From contig NZ_WHOM01000033.1 in the NCBI RefSeq assembly GCF_009739465.1, forward strand, positions 239,085 through 303,084: a stretch of DNA of 64,000 nt, given 5' to 3'. Numbering within the stretch: the stretch's first letter is position 1; every line of letters starts with the position of its first letter. The position numbers were made by a program, and so were the translations under genes. Under the pieces are notes generated by a model that was given only the letters and a program-made list of their open reading frames with translations, ran no database searches and was not told the origin of the DNA. Of this stretch, positions 1 through 8,270 are shown piece by piece. The DNA comes from Streptomyces apocyni. Its GTDB lineage: Bacteria; Actinomycetota; Actinomycetes; Streptomycetales; Streptomycetaceae.

Positions 1-1
1 C

Positions 2-502
2 GTCACCGGCGACCGGGACCTCTACCAACTGGTGGACGACGCACGCGGCATCCGCGTGCTCTACCCGCTCAAGGGCGTGGGCAGCCTGCAGCTCACCGAC
101 GAAGCGGTGCTCCGCGAGAAGTACGCGGTCGACGGCCCGGGCTATGTGGACCTGGCCCTGCTGCGCGGCGATCCGAGCGACGGGCTGCCGGGCGTCCCCG
201 GCATCGGCGACAAGACGGCCGCCAAGCTGCTCGCGCAGTACGGCGATCTGGCCGGGATCATGGCCGCGATCGACGACCGCACCTCCAAGCTCACCCCGTC
301 GCAGCGCAAGCGCCTGGATGAGGCGCGGGCCTATATCGCCGTAGCGCCGAAGGTGGTGCGGGTCGCGACCGACGTGCCGGTGCCGGATCTCGACTTCGCG
401 CTCCCCCGTGAACCGCTGCACCCGGCGGCGCTGGACGAGCTGGCCGCGCGGTGGGGCCTGGGCGGAGCTTTGAAGCGTCTCCTCACGACACTCCAGGCCT
501 AA
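2..502 (+). CDS. 5'-3' exonuclease, 3' part of gene (start outside window)
   Basis: The frame is open from the left edge to a TAA at 500-502, so only the C-terminal ~166 residues are present. They carry the core of a Pol I-type 5'-3' exonuclease: a TGDRDLYQL start of the acidic active-site strand, the metal-binding segment LRGDPSDGLPG, and the helix-hairpin-helix (H3TH) motif GVPGIGDKTAAKLL that contacts DNA. The protein stops right after this domain with no polymerase part, so it is a stand-alone exonuclease paralogue as found in many actinobacteria beside polA. The expected role is flap or RNA-primer removal in replication and repair. The N-terminal acidic residues cannot be checked. Confidence 0.9.
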   Translation, partial: VTGDRDLYQLVDDARGIRVLYPLKGVGSLQLTDEAVLREKYAVDGPGYVDLALLRGDPSDGLPGVPGIGDKTAAKLLAQYGDLAGIMAAIDDRTSKLTPSQRKRLDEARAYIAVAPKVVRVATDVPVPDLDFALPREPLHPAALDELAARWGLGGALKRLLTTLQA

Positions 503-532
503 GAGCCTGTCCGTGCCGCTGACGCGAGGTGT

Positions 533-554
533 TAACTTAGGTTTACCTAAGTTA
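533..554. promoter_or_regulatory. Iron box (IdeR/DmdR-type operator)
   Basis: A perfect inverted repeat, TAACTTAGGT-TT-ACCTAAGTTA, lies 23 bp before the GTG of the siderophore-interacting protein gene. Its core TTAGG...CCTAA matches the consensus bound by the iron repressors IdeR/DtxR/DmdR in actinobacteria. This predicts repression of the downstream gene when iron is sufficient. Confidence 0.8.
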
Positions 555-577
555 GTCGATGGTCAGGGGAGGCCTCC

Positions 578-1468
578 GTGGCAGCACGTCCGGCACCGAC
601 ACCGGCACCGGCAGGACCAGCGGCACGCACCGCGCCGAAGACCCACCGCGGGGAAGTGCTGCGCACCGAGCGCCTCACCCCAGGCATGCAGCGGGTGGTC
701 CTCGGCGGTGCGGGCCTGGACCACTTCACCGTGGGCGATTACACCGACCACTACATCAAGCTGCTGTTCCCCATTGAGGGCGTCCGCTACCCCGAGCCGT
801 TCGACATCCGGCGGATACGCGCCGACTTCCCCCGCGATAAGTGGCCCGCCCAGCGCACCTACACGGTACGCGGCTGGGACGCCGAACGGCGCGAGCTGAC
901 CGTGGACTTCGTGGTGCATGGCGACGAGGGTCTCGCCGGACCGTGGGCAATGCGGGCACGGCCCGGCGATGTGCTGCACTTCGGGGGCCCCGGTGGCGGC
1001 TACGCACCGCGAGCGGACGCGGACTGGCATCTGCTGGCCGGTGACGAGAGCGCCCTGCCCGCCATCGCCGCCTCACTGGAGCGGCTCCCGGCAGGCGCCA
1101 CGGCCCACGCCTTCGTCGAGGTCGCGGGCCCGGAGGAAGAACAGCAGATCAACGCCCCGGACGGCGCCCGGATCACCTGGCTGCACCGTGACGATCGCCC
1201 CGTGGGCGCGGCGCTGACGGAGGCCGTACGGAAGCTGGACTTCCCGGCAGGTGAGGTGCAGGCCTTCGTCCACGGCGAGGCCGGATTCGTGAAGGACCTC
1301 CGCCACTACCTCCGCATCGAGCGCGAGGTGCCACGCGAACGGCTGTCGATCTCCGGCTACTGGCGACTCGGCCACAACGAGGACGGCTGGCAGGCCACCA
1401 AACGCGACTGGAACACCCAGGTAGAGGCGGAACAAGAGCCCGCCACCGCCCTCCCGACGGCGTCCTGA
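578..1468 (+). CDS. Siderophore-interacting protein (FAD-dependent ferric-siderophore reductase)
   Basis: A 296-residue protein of the ViuB/SIP family. These cytoplasmic flavoproteins reduce ferric iron bound to imported siderophores. The N-terminal half holds the FAD-binding barrel with the family motif RTYTVRGWD (about residues 92-100); the C-terminal half is the NAD(P)H-binding SIP domain ending in SISGYWRLGHNEDGW. The GTG start is supported by AGGGGAGG at 565-572, 5 nt upstream. The Ala/Pro-rich first ~20 residues are probably a flexible tail. An iron box lies immediately upstream, so induction under iron starvation is expected. No siderophore biosynthesis or transport genes sit next to it, so it probably serves systems encoded elsewhere. 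Confidence 0.93.
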   Translation: MAARPAPTPAPAGPAARTAPKTHRGEVLRTERLTPGMQRVVLGGAGLDHFTVGDYTDHYIKLLFPIEGVRYPEPFDIRRIRADFPRDKWPAQRTYTVRGWDAERRELTVDFVVHGDEGLAGPWAMRARPGDVLHFGGPGGGYAPRADADWHLLAGDESALPAIAASLERLPAGATAHAFVEVAGPEEEQQINAPDGARITWLHRDDRPVGAALTEAVRKLDFPAGEVQAFVHGEAGFVKDLRHYLRIEREVPRERLSISGYWRLGHNEDGWQATKRDWNTQVEAEQEPATALPTAS

Positions 1469-1498
1469 CCGCACCGCGGGCCTCGTACGCTTGGTTCC

Positions 1499-2449
1499 GT
1501 GTCCCGACGCAGGCCCCGTATCCCACCCGCCCCGCTGCCCCAGCGCCACGGAATCGACCCCGTCCGGCTGAGGCTGCCCCAGGGCGGCGGCTGGGCGACC
1601 GTACGCGAGCACCTGGTGGAGCGGCTACCGGTGGGCCCGGCGACGATCGACGCCATGATCCGGGACGGGGACGTGGCCACGGTGGACGGGCCCGTGGCAC
1701 CGGACACCCCCTACGCGGGAGGTGCCCATGTCTGGTTCCACCGCGATCTGCCCACCGAGATGCCGGTCCCATTCGGCATCGACGTGGTGTATCAGGACGA
1801 TCATCTGGTCGTCGCCGACAAGCCGCACTTCCTCGCCACCACCCCGCGCGGCAGCCACATCACCGAAACGGCACTGGCCCGGCTGCGCCGTGAGCTGGAG
1901 CTGCCCACGCTCAGCCCGGCGCACCGGCTCGACCGGCTGACCGCTGGCCTGGTGATGTTCACCGTACGACCCGAGGACCGCGGCGCCTACCAGTCGCTCT
2001 TCAGCGACCGGCGTGTGCACAAGGAGTACGAGGCCGTGGCCGCCCACGTACCGGGGCTCGACCTGCCGGTCTCGGTGCGCAGCCGGATCGAGAAGGTACG
2101 GGGTCGGATCGACGCCTACGAGACGGAGGGCGAGCCGAACAGCGAGAGCCACATCGAGCTGGTCGAACACCGCGCGGGGCTCGGGCGGTACCGGCTGATC
2201 CCCCGCACCGGCCGCACCCACCAGCTGCGGGTCCATATGAACGCGCTCGGCATCCCGATCCTCGGCGACCCGACCTACCCGGCCGTCACCGACCCCGCCC
2301 CGGACGACTTCGGCCAGCCGCTGCAACTGCTCGCCCGCGCACTGGAGTTCACCGACCCGCTGACCGGCCGCGCGCATCGGTTCGCGAGCCGCCGCACGCT
2401 GGAGGCCTGGACGGCCCCGGACCAGTGGGCTCCCCCACCCGCCGCCTGA
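1499..2449 (+). CDS. RluA-family RNA pseudouridine synthase
   Basis: A 316-residue enzyme that isomerises uridine to pseudouridine in rRNA or tRNA. The catalytic motif HRLDRLTAGL (the Asp is the nucleophile) is at about residues 141-150, and the family's C-terminal RTGRTHQLRVH signature follows near residue 240. An N-terminal S4-like segment may be present but is weak. The GTG start has no Shine-Dalgarno sequence; instead TACGCT (1486-1491) lies 7 nt upstream, as expected for a leaderless mRNA. The target position cannot be deduced from sequence. It stands alone between the iron-regulated SIP gene and the convergent helicase gene. Confidence 0.92.
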   Translation: MSRRRPRIPPAPLPQRHGIDPVRLRLPQGGGWATVREHLVERLPVGPATIDAMIRDGDVATVDGPVAPDTPYAGGAHVWFHRDLPTEMPVPFGIDVVYQDDHLVVADKPHFLATTPRGSHITETALARLRRELELPTLSPAHRLDRLTAGLVMFTVRPEDRGAYQSLFSDRRVHKEYEAVAAHVPGLDLPVSVRSRIEKVRGRIDAYETEGEPNSESHIELVEHRAGLGRYRLIPRTGRTHQLRVHMNALGIPILGDPTYPAVTDPAPDDFGQPLQLLARALEFTDPLTGRAHRFASRRTLEAWTAPDQWAPPPAA

Positions 2450-2476
2450 CCTAGACCCAGACCCAGACCCCCAGCT
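2450..2476. repeat. Short tandem AGACCC repeats
   Basis: Three imperfect AGACCC units follow the pseudouridine synthase stop codon, in the gap between two convergent genes. No clear hairpin accompanies them; probably neutral sequence. Confidence 0.5.
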
Positions 2477-2514
2477 CTCAGCCTCGTACGCCCCGCCCCG
2501 CCCCGCGCCCGGCC

Positions 2515-5331
2515 TCAGCCGACCGACGAGTACGCCACCACGCCCCGGCGCACCGCGTCCACAGCCTTGCGCGCGTTCTTCGCGACCGTGCTGCCGCCGT
2601 CCGCCGGGGCCGCCGCGGCGATCTGCCCGAGCACGTCGATGACCTGCTTGCACCAGCGCACGAAATCGCCCGCGGGCATCTCGGCCTCGCGCAGCACCTC
2701 GTCAAGTCCCTTGCCAGAGGCCCACATATACGCGGCCCAGGCGAACCCGAGGTCGGGCTCGCGCTGCCCGACCCCCTCCGCTTGGTTGATCTTGAATTCC
2801 TCTTCCAGGGCATCGAGCCGTCCCCAGATCCGCACCATCTCGCCGAGCGAGGCCTTCGCCCCGCCCGCTGGCAGCTTCGGCGCGAGCGCGTCGTCCGCGG
2901 CCCTCGCCTCGTACACCAGCGCCGAGACACAGGCGGCCAGTTCGGCGGGCTTGAGGCCCTCCCACACACCGGCCCGCAGGCATTCGCTGGCCAGCAGGTC
3001 CAGTTCGCCATAAAGCCGGGCGAGCCGCTGGCCGTGCTCGGTGACCGCGTTACCGCGCAGGTAGTCGAGCTCGGTGAGCAGCGCGACGATGCGGTCGAAG
3101 GTGCGGGCGATGGTGTTCGTCCGCCCCTCGATGCGCCGCTCCAACTGCTTGGTGTCCCGCAGCAGCCGGTGGTAGCGCTCGGCCCAGCGGGCGTGGTCCT
3201 CGCGCTCGTCGCAGCCGTGGCAAGGGTGTGCGCGCAGTTCGTTACGCAGCCGGGCGATCTCGCGGTCGTCGACAGCCGCGGAGCGCCCGCGCCGGTGCTT
3301 CTCGGCGCGGAGGTGGCCCGCCTTCGTCCGCAGCGCGGACGCCAGGTCACGCCGCGACTGCGGGGAGCGCGGGTTGAACGACTTGGGGATCCGCATCCGC
3401 TCCAGCGGCTCGACCGGAACCGGGAAGTCCATCGCCGCGAGGCGCTTGACCTGCCGCTCGGCGGTCAGCACCATCGGGCGCGGCCCGTCGGCGTGCTCGA
3501 AGCCGCGATGGCCGTTGGACCGCCCGGCGGGCAGCCCCGGGTCCAGGACCAGCGCCAGGCCCGCGTACTTCCCGGTCGGCACATGGATCACATCGCCCGG
3601 CTTGAGCTTCTCCAGCGCGACGGCGGCCGCGGCTCTGCGCTGCATCGCGCCCGCCTTGGCCAGCTCCGTCTCACGGTCCTTGAGCTCGCGGCGCAGCCGC
3701 GCGTACTCCTCGAAGTCGCCGAGGTGGCAGGTCATGGAGGCCCGGTAGCCCTCCAGGCCCTCTTCGTTGCGCTGCACCTGCCGGGAGATCCCGACGACCG
3801 ACTTGTCGGCCTGGAACTGCGCGAAGGACGTCTCCAGGAGTTCGCGGGAGCGGTGCCGTCCGAACTGGTGCACCAGGTTCACGGCCATGTTGTACGAGGG
3901 CCGGAAGCTGGAGCGCAGCGGATAGGTCCGGGTCCCGGCGAGACCGGCGAGTGCCTCCGGGTTCATGCCGCGCTGCCAGAGCACGACCGCGTGGCCCTCG
4001 ATGTCGATGCCGCGCCGCCCGGCCCGGCCGGTCAGCTGGGTGTACTCGCCGGGGGTGATGTCGGCGTGCTGCTCGCCGTTCCACTTGACGAGCTTTTCCA
4101 GGACGACGCTGCGGGCGGGCATGTTGATGCCGAGGGCGAGGGTCTCGGTGGCGAACACGGCCTTGACCAGGCCTTGCACGAACAGCTCCTCGACGACCTC
4201 CTTGAAGGTCGGCAGCATGCCCGCGTGGTGGGCGGCGATGCCGCGCTCGAGGCCTTCCAGCCACTCGTAGTAGCCGAGGACGTGCAGGTCCTCGTGAGGG
4301 ATGGAGGCCGTGCGCGCCTCGACGATCTCGCGGACCCGGTGGCGGGCCGCCTCGTCGTTCAGCCGCAGGCCCGCGTACAGGCACTGCTGTACGGCGGCCT
4401 CGCAGCCGGCCCGGCTGAAGATGAAGGTGATCGCGGGCAGCAGCCCCTCGGCGTCGAGCCGCTCGATCACCTCGGGACGGGCCGGGGTCCAGATCCTGGA
4501 GCGCTGGCGGCGCTCGCGCTCACGGTCGGCCTCGCGCAGGTTCTTGCCGCGTCTGCGATCCCGGCCGAAGGTCTGGCGGCTGGCTTCCATGCGGGCCATC
4601 CGCTCCAGGTCGGGATTGACGGCCCGCCTGGCGGCCGTCGACTCCTCCTCGAAGAGGTCGTACATCCGGCGTCCGGCCAGCACATGCTGGAACAGCGGCA
4701 CCGGACGGTGCTCGGAGACGATCACCTCGGTGTGGCCGCGTACGGTGTCCAGCCAGTCGCCGAACTCCTCGGCGTTGGAGACGGTCGCCGAGAGGGAGAC
4801 CAGGGTCACCGACTCCTGGAGGTGAATGATCACTTCCTCCCAGACGGCGCCCCGGAAGCGGTCGGAGAGGTAGTGCACCTCGTCCATCACCACGTATCCG
4901 AGGCCGAGCAGCGCCTGCGAGCCCGAGTAGAGCATGTTCCGCAGGACCTCGGTGGTCATCACGACCACCGGGGCGTCGGCGTTGACGCTGTTGTCACCGG
5001 TGAGCAGGCCGACCTTGTCGGCGCCGTAGCGCCGTGTCAGGTCCGCGTACTTCTGGTTGGAGAGCGCCTTGATGGGGGTGGTGTAGAAACACTTCTTGCC
5101 CTGCTGGAGGGCGAGGTGCACGGCGAACTCGCCGACGATCGTCTTGCCGGAGCCGGTCGGGGCGGCCACCAGCACGCCCTTGCCCGCTTCCAGGGCCTGG
5201 CAGGCCTCTATCTGGAACGGGTCGAGACCGAAGTCGTACATCTCGCGAAAGGATGCGAGCGCGGTGGCCTGCTCGGCGGCTCGCTTGCGTGCTGCCGCGT
5301 ACCGCTCGGCCGGTGAGAGGTCCTCTGTCAT
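2515..5331 (-). CDS. helY: DEAD/DEAH-box RNA helicase, HelY/Ski2-like
   Basis: A 938-residue superfamily 2 helicase. Visible motifs in order: Walker A APTGSGKTIVGEF (about residues 60-70), Walker B MDEVHYL, motif III SLSATVSN, the segment KAVFATETLALGINMPA, and motif VI QLTGRAGRRG. A long C-terminal part resembles the DSHCT domain of Ski2/Mtr4 helicases, which feed structured RNA to nucleases. The start chosen is the ATG at 5331, preceded by GGGAGCAAG; an in-frame codon 60 nt further upstream lacks a ribosome site. It is the last gene of the pafB-pafC-tatA-tatC-helY order, which is also found in mycobacteria. The RNA substrate is unknown. Confidence 0.92.
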   Translation of the reverse strand: MTEDLSPAERYAAARKRAAEQATALASFREMYDFGLDPFQIEACQALEAGKGVLVAAPTGSGKTIVGEFAVHLALQQGKKCFYTTPIKALSNQKYADLTRRYGADKVGLLTGDNSVNADAPVVVMTTEVLRNMLYSGSQALLGLGYVVMDEVHYLSDRFRGAVWEEVIIHLQESVTLVSLSATVSNAEEFGDWLDTVRGHTEVIVSEHRPVPLFQHVLAGRRMYDLFEEESTAARRAVNPDLERMARMEASRQTFGRDRRRGKNLREADRERERRQRSRIWTPARPEVIERLDAEGLLPAITFIFSRAGCEAAVQQCLYAGLRLNDEAARHRVREIVEARTASIPHEDLHVLGYYEWLEGLERGIAAHHAGMLPTFKEVVEELFVQGLVKAVFATETLALGINMPARSVVLEKLVKWNGEQHADITPGEYTQLTGRAGRRGIDIEGHAVVLWQRGMNPEALAGLAGTRTYPLRSSFRPSYNMAVNLVHQFGRHRSRELLETSFAQFQADKSVVGISRQVQRNEEGLEGYRASMTCHLGDFEEYARLRRELKDRETELAKAGAMQRRAAAAVALEKLKPGDVIHVPTGKYAGLALVLDPGLPAGRSNGHRGFEHADGPRPMVLTAERQVKRLAAMDFPVPVEPLERMRIPKSFNPRSPQSRRDLASALRTKAGHLRAEKHRRGRSAAVDDREIARLRNELRAHPCHGCDEREDHARWAERYHRLLRDTKQLERRIEGRTNTIARTFDRIVALLTELDYLRGNAVTEHGQRLARLYGELDLLASECLRAGVWEGLKPAELAACVSALVYEARAADDALAPKLPAGGAKASLGEMVRIWGRLDALEEEFKINQAEGVGQREPDLGFAWAAYMWASGKGLDEVLREAEMPAGDFVRWCKQVIDVLGQIAAAAPADGGSTVAKNARKAVDAVRRGVVAYSSVG

Positions 5332-5433
5332 CTTGCTCCCGAGCCTACCCGCCACCACTGACACAGGTCGCGATCTTTGTTGAGCGCGCAAGAGACAGGG
5401 CCAGGGGCGGCGCGGGGCTGAGCCGGGCTGACC

Positions 5434-6324
5434 CTAGGGTGCGAGCACGCGCACCGCGCCCGGTACGCAGCGGGCGGTCAGGGGCAGCGGTCCGAGCGGT
5501 TCCCCGTCGGCGTATCCGGTGACCCCGGCCGCCTCGAGCGTGATCGAGGAGACCCGGTGCACGGTGACCTTGGGGTGGTCGAGGTGGGTCCCCCGGTACA
5601 CCCGCGGGAAGACCTTGAGGAGCGTGGCGCGGCTACAGTCGCCGACCACGGTGACGTCGAAGAGTCCGTCGTCCAGCTCGGCGTTCGCGCAGATGCGCAT
5701 GCCGCCTCCGTACGACGGGCCATTGCCGACGGCGATCAGGGTCGCCTCGATCTGCTGGACGGGCCCGTCGTCGAGGCGGACGCGGTACGGGATGGGCTGG
5801 AAGGCGGCGAGCTCGGCGACCATCGCCAGGTCGTACCGGAAGCGGCCGGTGGGCCAGCGCATCCGGTTGCCGCGGTCGTTGACCCGGGAGTCGAAGCCGG
5901 AGGCGAGGACGGTTCCGAACCATCGCTCGCCGACCCGCCCCAGGTCGACGTCCCGGACGCGGGCCCCTTTGAGGGCATCGGCGGCTATCCGCCCCGCCGC
6001 CCGCGGATCGCGGATGGGCAGGCCCAGGGCGCGGGCGAAGTCGTTGCCGGTGCCGACGGCGATCACACCGAGCGGAGTACGGGTGCCCGCGACGGCCTGG
6101 AGGCCGAGGTGGGTCATCCCGTCACCGCCGACGGTGATGAGCGCTCCGGTACCGGCCTCGACCGCCGCGCGGGCCCGGCGCAGCGCGTCGTCGGGGTCGG
6201 CGCCGAGGAGGGTGCGTACGGAGAAGCCGGCGGCGCGCAACGCCGAAGCGGCCGGTTGCGCCGCGTGGGCGCCCCGGCCGCGTCCCGCGGTGGGATTGAC
6301 GAAGAGGGTGATCTCGCTGGTCAC
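5434..6324 (-). CDS. Diacylglycerol/lipid kinase family protein
   Basis: A 296-residue protein with the DAGK catalytic fold: an N-terminal NPTAGRGRG loop, a VGGDGMTHL nucleotide-binding motif and the GTGNDFARALGLP motif. Such enzymes transfer phosphate from ATP to diacylglycerol or related membrane lipids. The usual GGDGT reads GGDGM, as in some actinobacterial members. I chose the GTG at 6324 because TATGGT (6331-6336) lies 6 nt upstream, a leaderless-promoter spacing; an ATG at 6339 is the alternative. It starts 22 nt after tatC and could also be read from the tat transcript. The substrate lipid is not determined. Confidence 0.87.
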   Translation of the reverse strand: MTSEITLFVNPTAGRGRGAHAAQPAASALRAAGFSVRTLLGADPDDALRRARAAVEAGTGALITVGGDGMTHLGLQAVAGTRTPLGVIAVGTGNDFARALGLPIRDPRAAGRIAADALKGARVRDVDLGRVGERWFGTVLASGFDSRVNDRGNRMRWPTGRFRYDLAMVAELAAFQPIPYRVRLDDGPVQQIEATLIAVGNGPSYGGGMRICANAELDDGLFDVTVVGDCSRATLLKVFPRVYRGTHLDHPKVTVHRVSSITLEAAGVTGYADGEPLGPLPLTARCVPGAVRVLAP

Positions 6325-6346
6325 GGCCGGACCATACAAGGCCGCC

Positions 6347-7279
6347 TCAGGTCACGTCGTCGAAACCGTTCATCCTGCGGTTGTCGGAGTTCGCCTGTCC
6401 CGGCACGGTGGGGCCACCGGACGCCGACTCGGGTCCGCCGACGGGCTCCGGCGTGAGGTCAAGGTCGGAGGCTTCGTCGTCGCTCAGTTCGGGGCCCGCG
6501 CGCCGGGCCTTACGGCGGTCGTTGAGCAGCGAGAACGCCACGGCGCCGAAGTAGAGGGCGACCATGGGGATGGAGAGGGCGAGCATCGACACGGGGTCGG
6601 TGGGGGTCACCACCGCCGCGAACACGTTGATGCCCAGGACCATGCCGCGCCACCAGCCGAGCATCCGCTTGCCAGTGATCACTCCGCCGAGATTGAGCAG
6701 GGACAGCAACAGCGGCAGTTGGAACGCCAGGCCGAAGGCGATCACCAGCTTCACCGACATGCCGATGATGTCGTCCACGCTGATGTAGTTGGTGGCGCCG
6801 TCCACGCTGAAGCTGAGCAGCACCGGCACGGCCATCGGCAGGATCACGTACGCGAGATAGGCGCCGAGCAGGAAGAGCGGGGTGCCGACGGCCACCGTCC
6901 ACAGGGCGTACTTCTTCTCGCTGCGGTGCAGGCCGGGCGCGACGAAGGCCCAGAGCTGGTACAGCCACACCGGCGCCGCCGCGACCAGGGCGGACACGAT
7001 GGCCACCTTGACGTAGGTGGCGAACGGGGACGTAATGCCTGTTTGGGACAGGACGGCGCATTTCCCGCCCTGCGCCGCGGCCTCGGCTTCGTTCGCGCAC
7101 CGTGGGACCGGTTCGCTCAGGAACTCGGCGATCTCCTTGGCGAAGAAGAGCGCCACGATCGCCAGCGGCACGATGGCCACCAGCGCTTTGAACAGCCGGT
7201 TACGCAATTCGCGCAGGTGTTCCACCAGGGGCATCCGCCCCTCCGGGTCCCTGGCCTCCTTGCGGGCGGACTTGAGCAA
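6347..7279 (-). CDS. tatC: Twin-arginine translocase subunit TatC
   Basis: A 310-residue polytopic membrane protein that recognises twin-arginine signal peptides and forms the core of the Tat export complex. The N-terminal cytoplasmic motif MPLVEHLRELRNRLF is the TatC hallmark (signal-peptide binding), followed by six hydrophobic segments. The C-terminal cytoplasmic tail is Pro/Ser/Gly-rich. The TTG start is supported by GAGGA a few bases upstream. It lies 75 nt after tatA. The Tat substrate encoded at 62.0-62.7 kb is one likely client. Confidence 0.95.
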   Translation of the reverse strand: MLKSARKEARDPEGRMPLVEHLRELRNRLFKALVAIVPLAIVALFFAKEIAEFLSEPVPRCANEAEAAAQGGKCAVLSQTGITSPFATYVKVAIVSALVAAAPVWLYQLWAFVAPGLHRSEKKYALWTVAVGTPLFLLGAYLAYVILPMAVPVLLSFSVDGATNYISVDDIIGMSVKLVIAFGLAFQLPLLLSLLNLGGVITGKRMLGWWRGMVLGINVFAAVVTPTDPVSMLALSIPMVALYFGAVAFSLLNDRRKARRAGPELSDDEASDLDLTPEPVGGPESASGGPTVPGQANSDNRRMNGFDDVT

Positions 7280-7354
7280 CCCACGTCCTCGTCTTAGGGG
7301 GCGACCGGCCTACGGGCCGGCCACCCAGGTGCCTGTGGTGATTCGGTGTGCTGC

Positions 7355-7648
7355 TCAGCCCTGGGCGCGCTTGGTCTCGTCCACGGGGCGTGCGCTGCTG
7401 ACGTCACCGGGGGCTGCCTGGATGGTCCTCGGCTGGGGCTCGTCGGAGGTGGACTCGGCCTTGGCCTTGTCCGCGCTGCTGCTGCCGGAGGCCGACGAGT
7501 CGCTCTTCATCGCGGCGGCCTCACTCTTGAGGATGCGCGCGGACTTCCCCAGCGAACGCGCCATGTCCGGAAGCCGCTTGGCACCGAAGAGCAGGAGAAC
7601 GATCCCGAGGATGATGACGAGCTGCCAGATACCGATCTGACCGGGCAT
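7355..7648 (-). CDS. tatA: Twin-arginine translocase subunit TatA
   Basis: A 97-residue pore-forming Tat component: one N-terminal transmembrane helix (residues 6-21), the hinge [16 protein letters not shown], an amphipathic helix, then a disordered charged tail. The FGxxxLP hinge is diagnostic of TatA/TatE. It is adjacent to tatC, as in most actinobacteria. No tatB is visible in this window. Confidence 0.94.
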   Translation of the reverse strand: MPGQIGIWQLVIILGIVLLLFGAKRLPDMARSLGKSARILKSEAAAMKSDSSASGSSSADKAKAESTSDEPQPRTIQAAPGDVSSARPVDETKRAQG

Positions 7649-7796
7649 GAGTGCCTACCTTCTCACCGAGGCCTGTGGACAATGGATGCGACCATACGGA
7701 CCACTCCCGAGGCTCGCACTGGTCAGTCATCGTAACGCGCGGCGGTAAACGCCTGGCAATGCCCGTGCGTACTCGCGCTGACGGGGGCCTCGCCGG

Positions 7797-7994
7797 TCAG
7801 CGCAGGGTCTCGCCGGAACGCGCCAGATCAGCCGCGGCTCGCTCCAGATTCCCGGCCGCGCGGTTGATCTGCCGCGCGGTGTCGTCGACTTGCCTTCCCA
7901 GCCTCCCGACCTCCAGGAAGACCCGGACGGCCAGGACGCCGAGCACGGCGATACCGCAGAATCCGAGGGCGATCGCGAGCATGGGCCAGAACAT
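7797..7994 (-). CDS. Small membrane protein with coiled-coil tail (DUF948-like)
   Basis: A 65-residue protein. Residues ~3-25 form one hydrophobic helix; the rest is a heptad-like, charged amphipathic segment (GRLGRQVDDTARQINRAAGN...). This layout resembles DUF948/YtxG-type proteins. An upstream in-frame extension exists, but the ATG at 7994 places the membrane helix at the N-terminus and is preferred. It lies 10 nt after the zinc-ribbon gene and before tatA, so it is probably co-transcribed with pafBC. Function unknown. Confidence 0.7.
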   Translation of the reverse strand: MFWPMLAIALGFCGIAVLGVLAVRVFLEVGRLGRQVDDTARQINRAAGNLERAAADLARSGETLR

Positions 7995-8004
7995 GCGGGC
8001 CAGC

Positions 8005-8268
8005 CTAGACCGTGGAGTGCAGCCGCAGGGTCCGCACCCCGCCGCCCGTGAGGAGTTCGACGATCCGCTCACCTGCGGGCTTGCGGACCGGGGTCTCACA
8101 TTCGGGACAGGTGAACGAGTAGAACGTGGTGCGGGGACTGGCGCCGATCGCCAGCCGCAGGGCACCGGCGGACAGTTCGAAGTGGGCGCGGCAGTCGGGG
8201 CAGGCCGCCTTGAAGAGAATGGGAACCGAAGACCTGGAGATTTCGGTCACACGAGACATAGTCGACAT
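8005..8268 (-). CDS. Small zinc-ribbon protein, unknown function
   Basis: An 87-residue protein with two CxxC knuckles, ACPDC (about residues 20-24) and TCPEC (about 52-56), separated by ~30 residues. This is a classic single zinc-ribbon arrangement, probably binding one Zn ion. The ATG at 8268 is preceded by GGGAG at normal spacing. It begins 2 nt after the pafC stop codon, so the two are almost certainly co-translated. Adjacency to the PafBC regulators suggests an accessory role in the same response, but that is inference only. Confidence 0.75.
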   Translation of the reverse strand: MSTMSRVTEISRSSVPILFKAACPDCRAHFELSAGALRLAIGASPRTTFYSFTCPECETPVRKPAGERIVELLTGGGVRTLRLHSTV

Positions 8269-8270
8269 GT

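Noticed and set aside
2782..5316. An 844-codon open frame opposite the helicase
   Set aside because: The same G+C artefact; the minus-strand frame has all helicase motifs.
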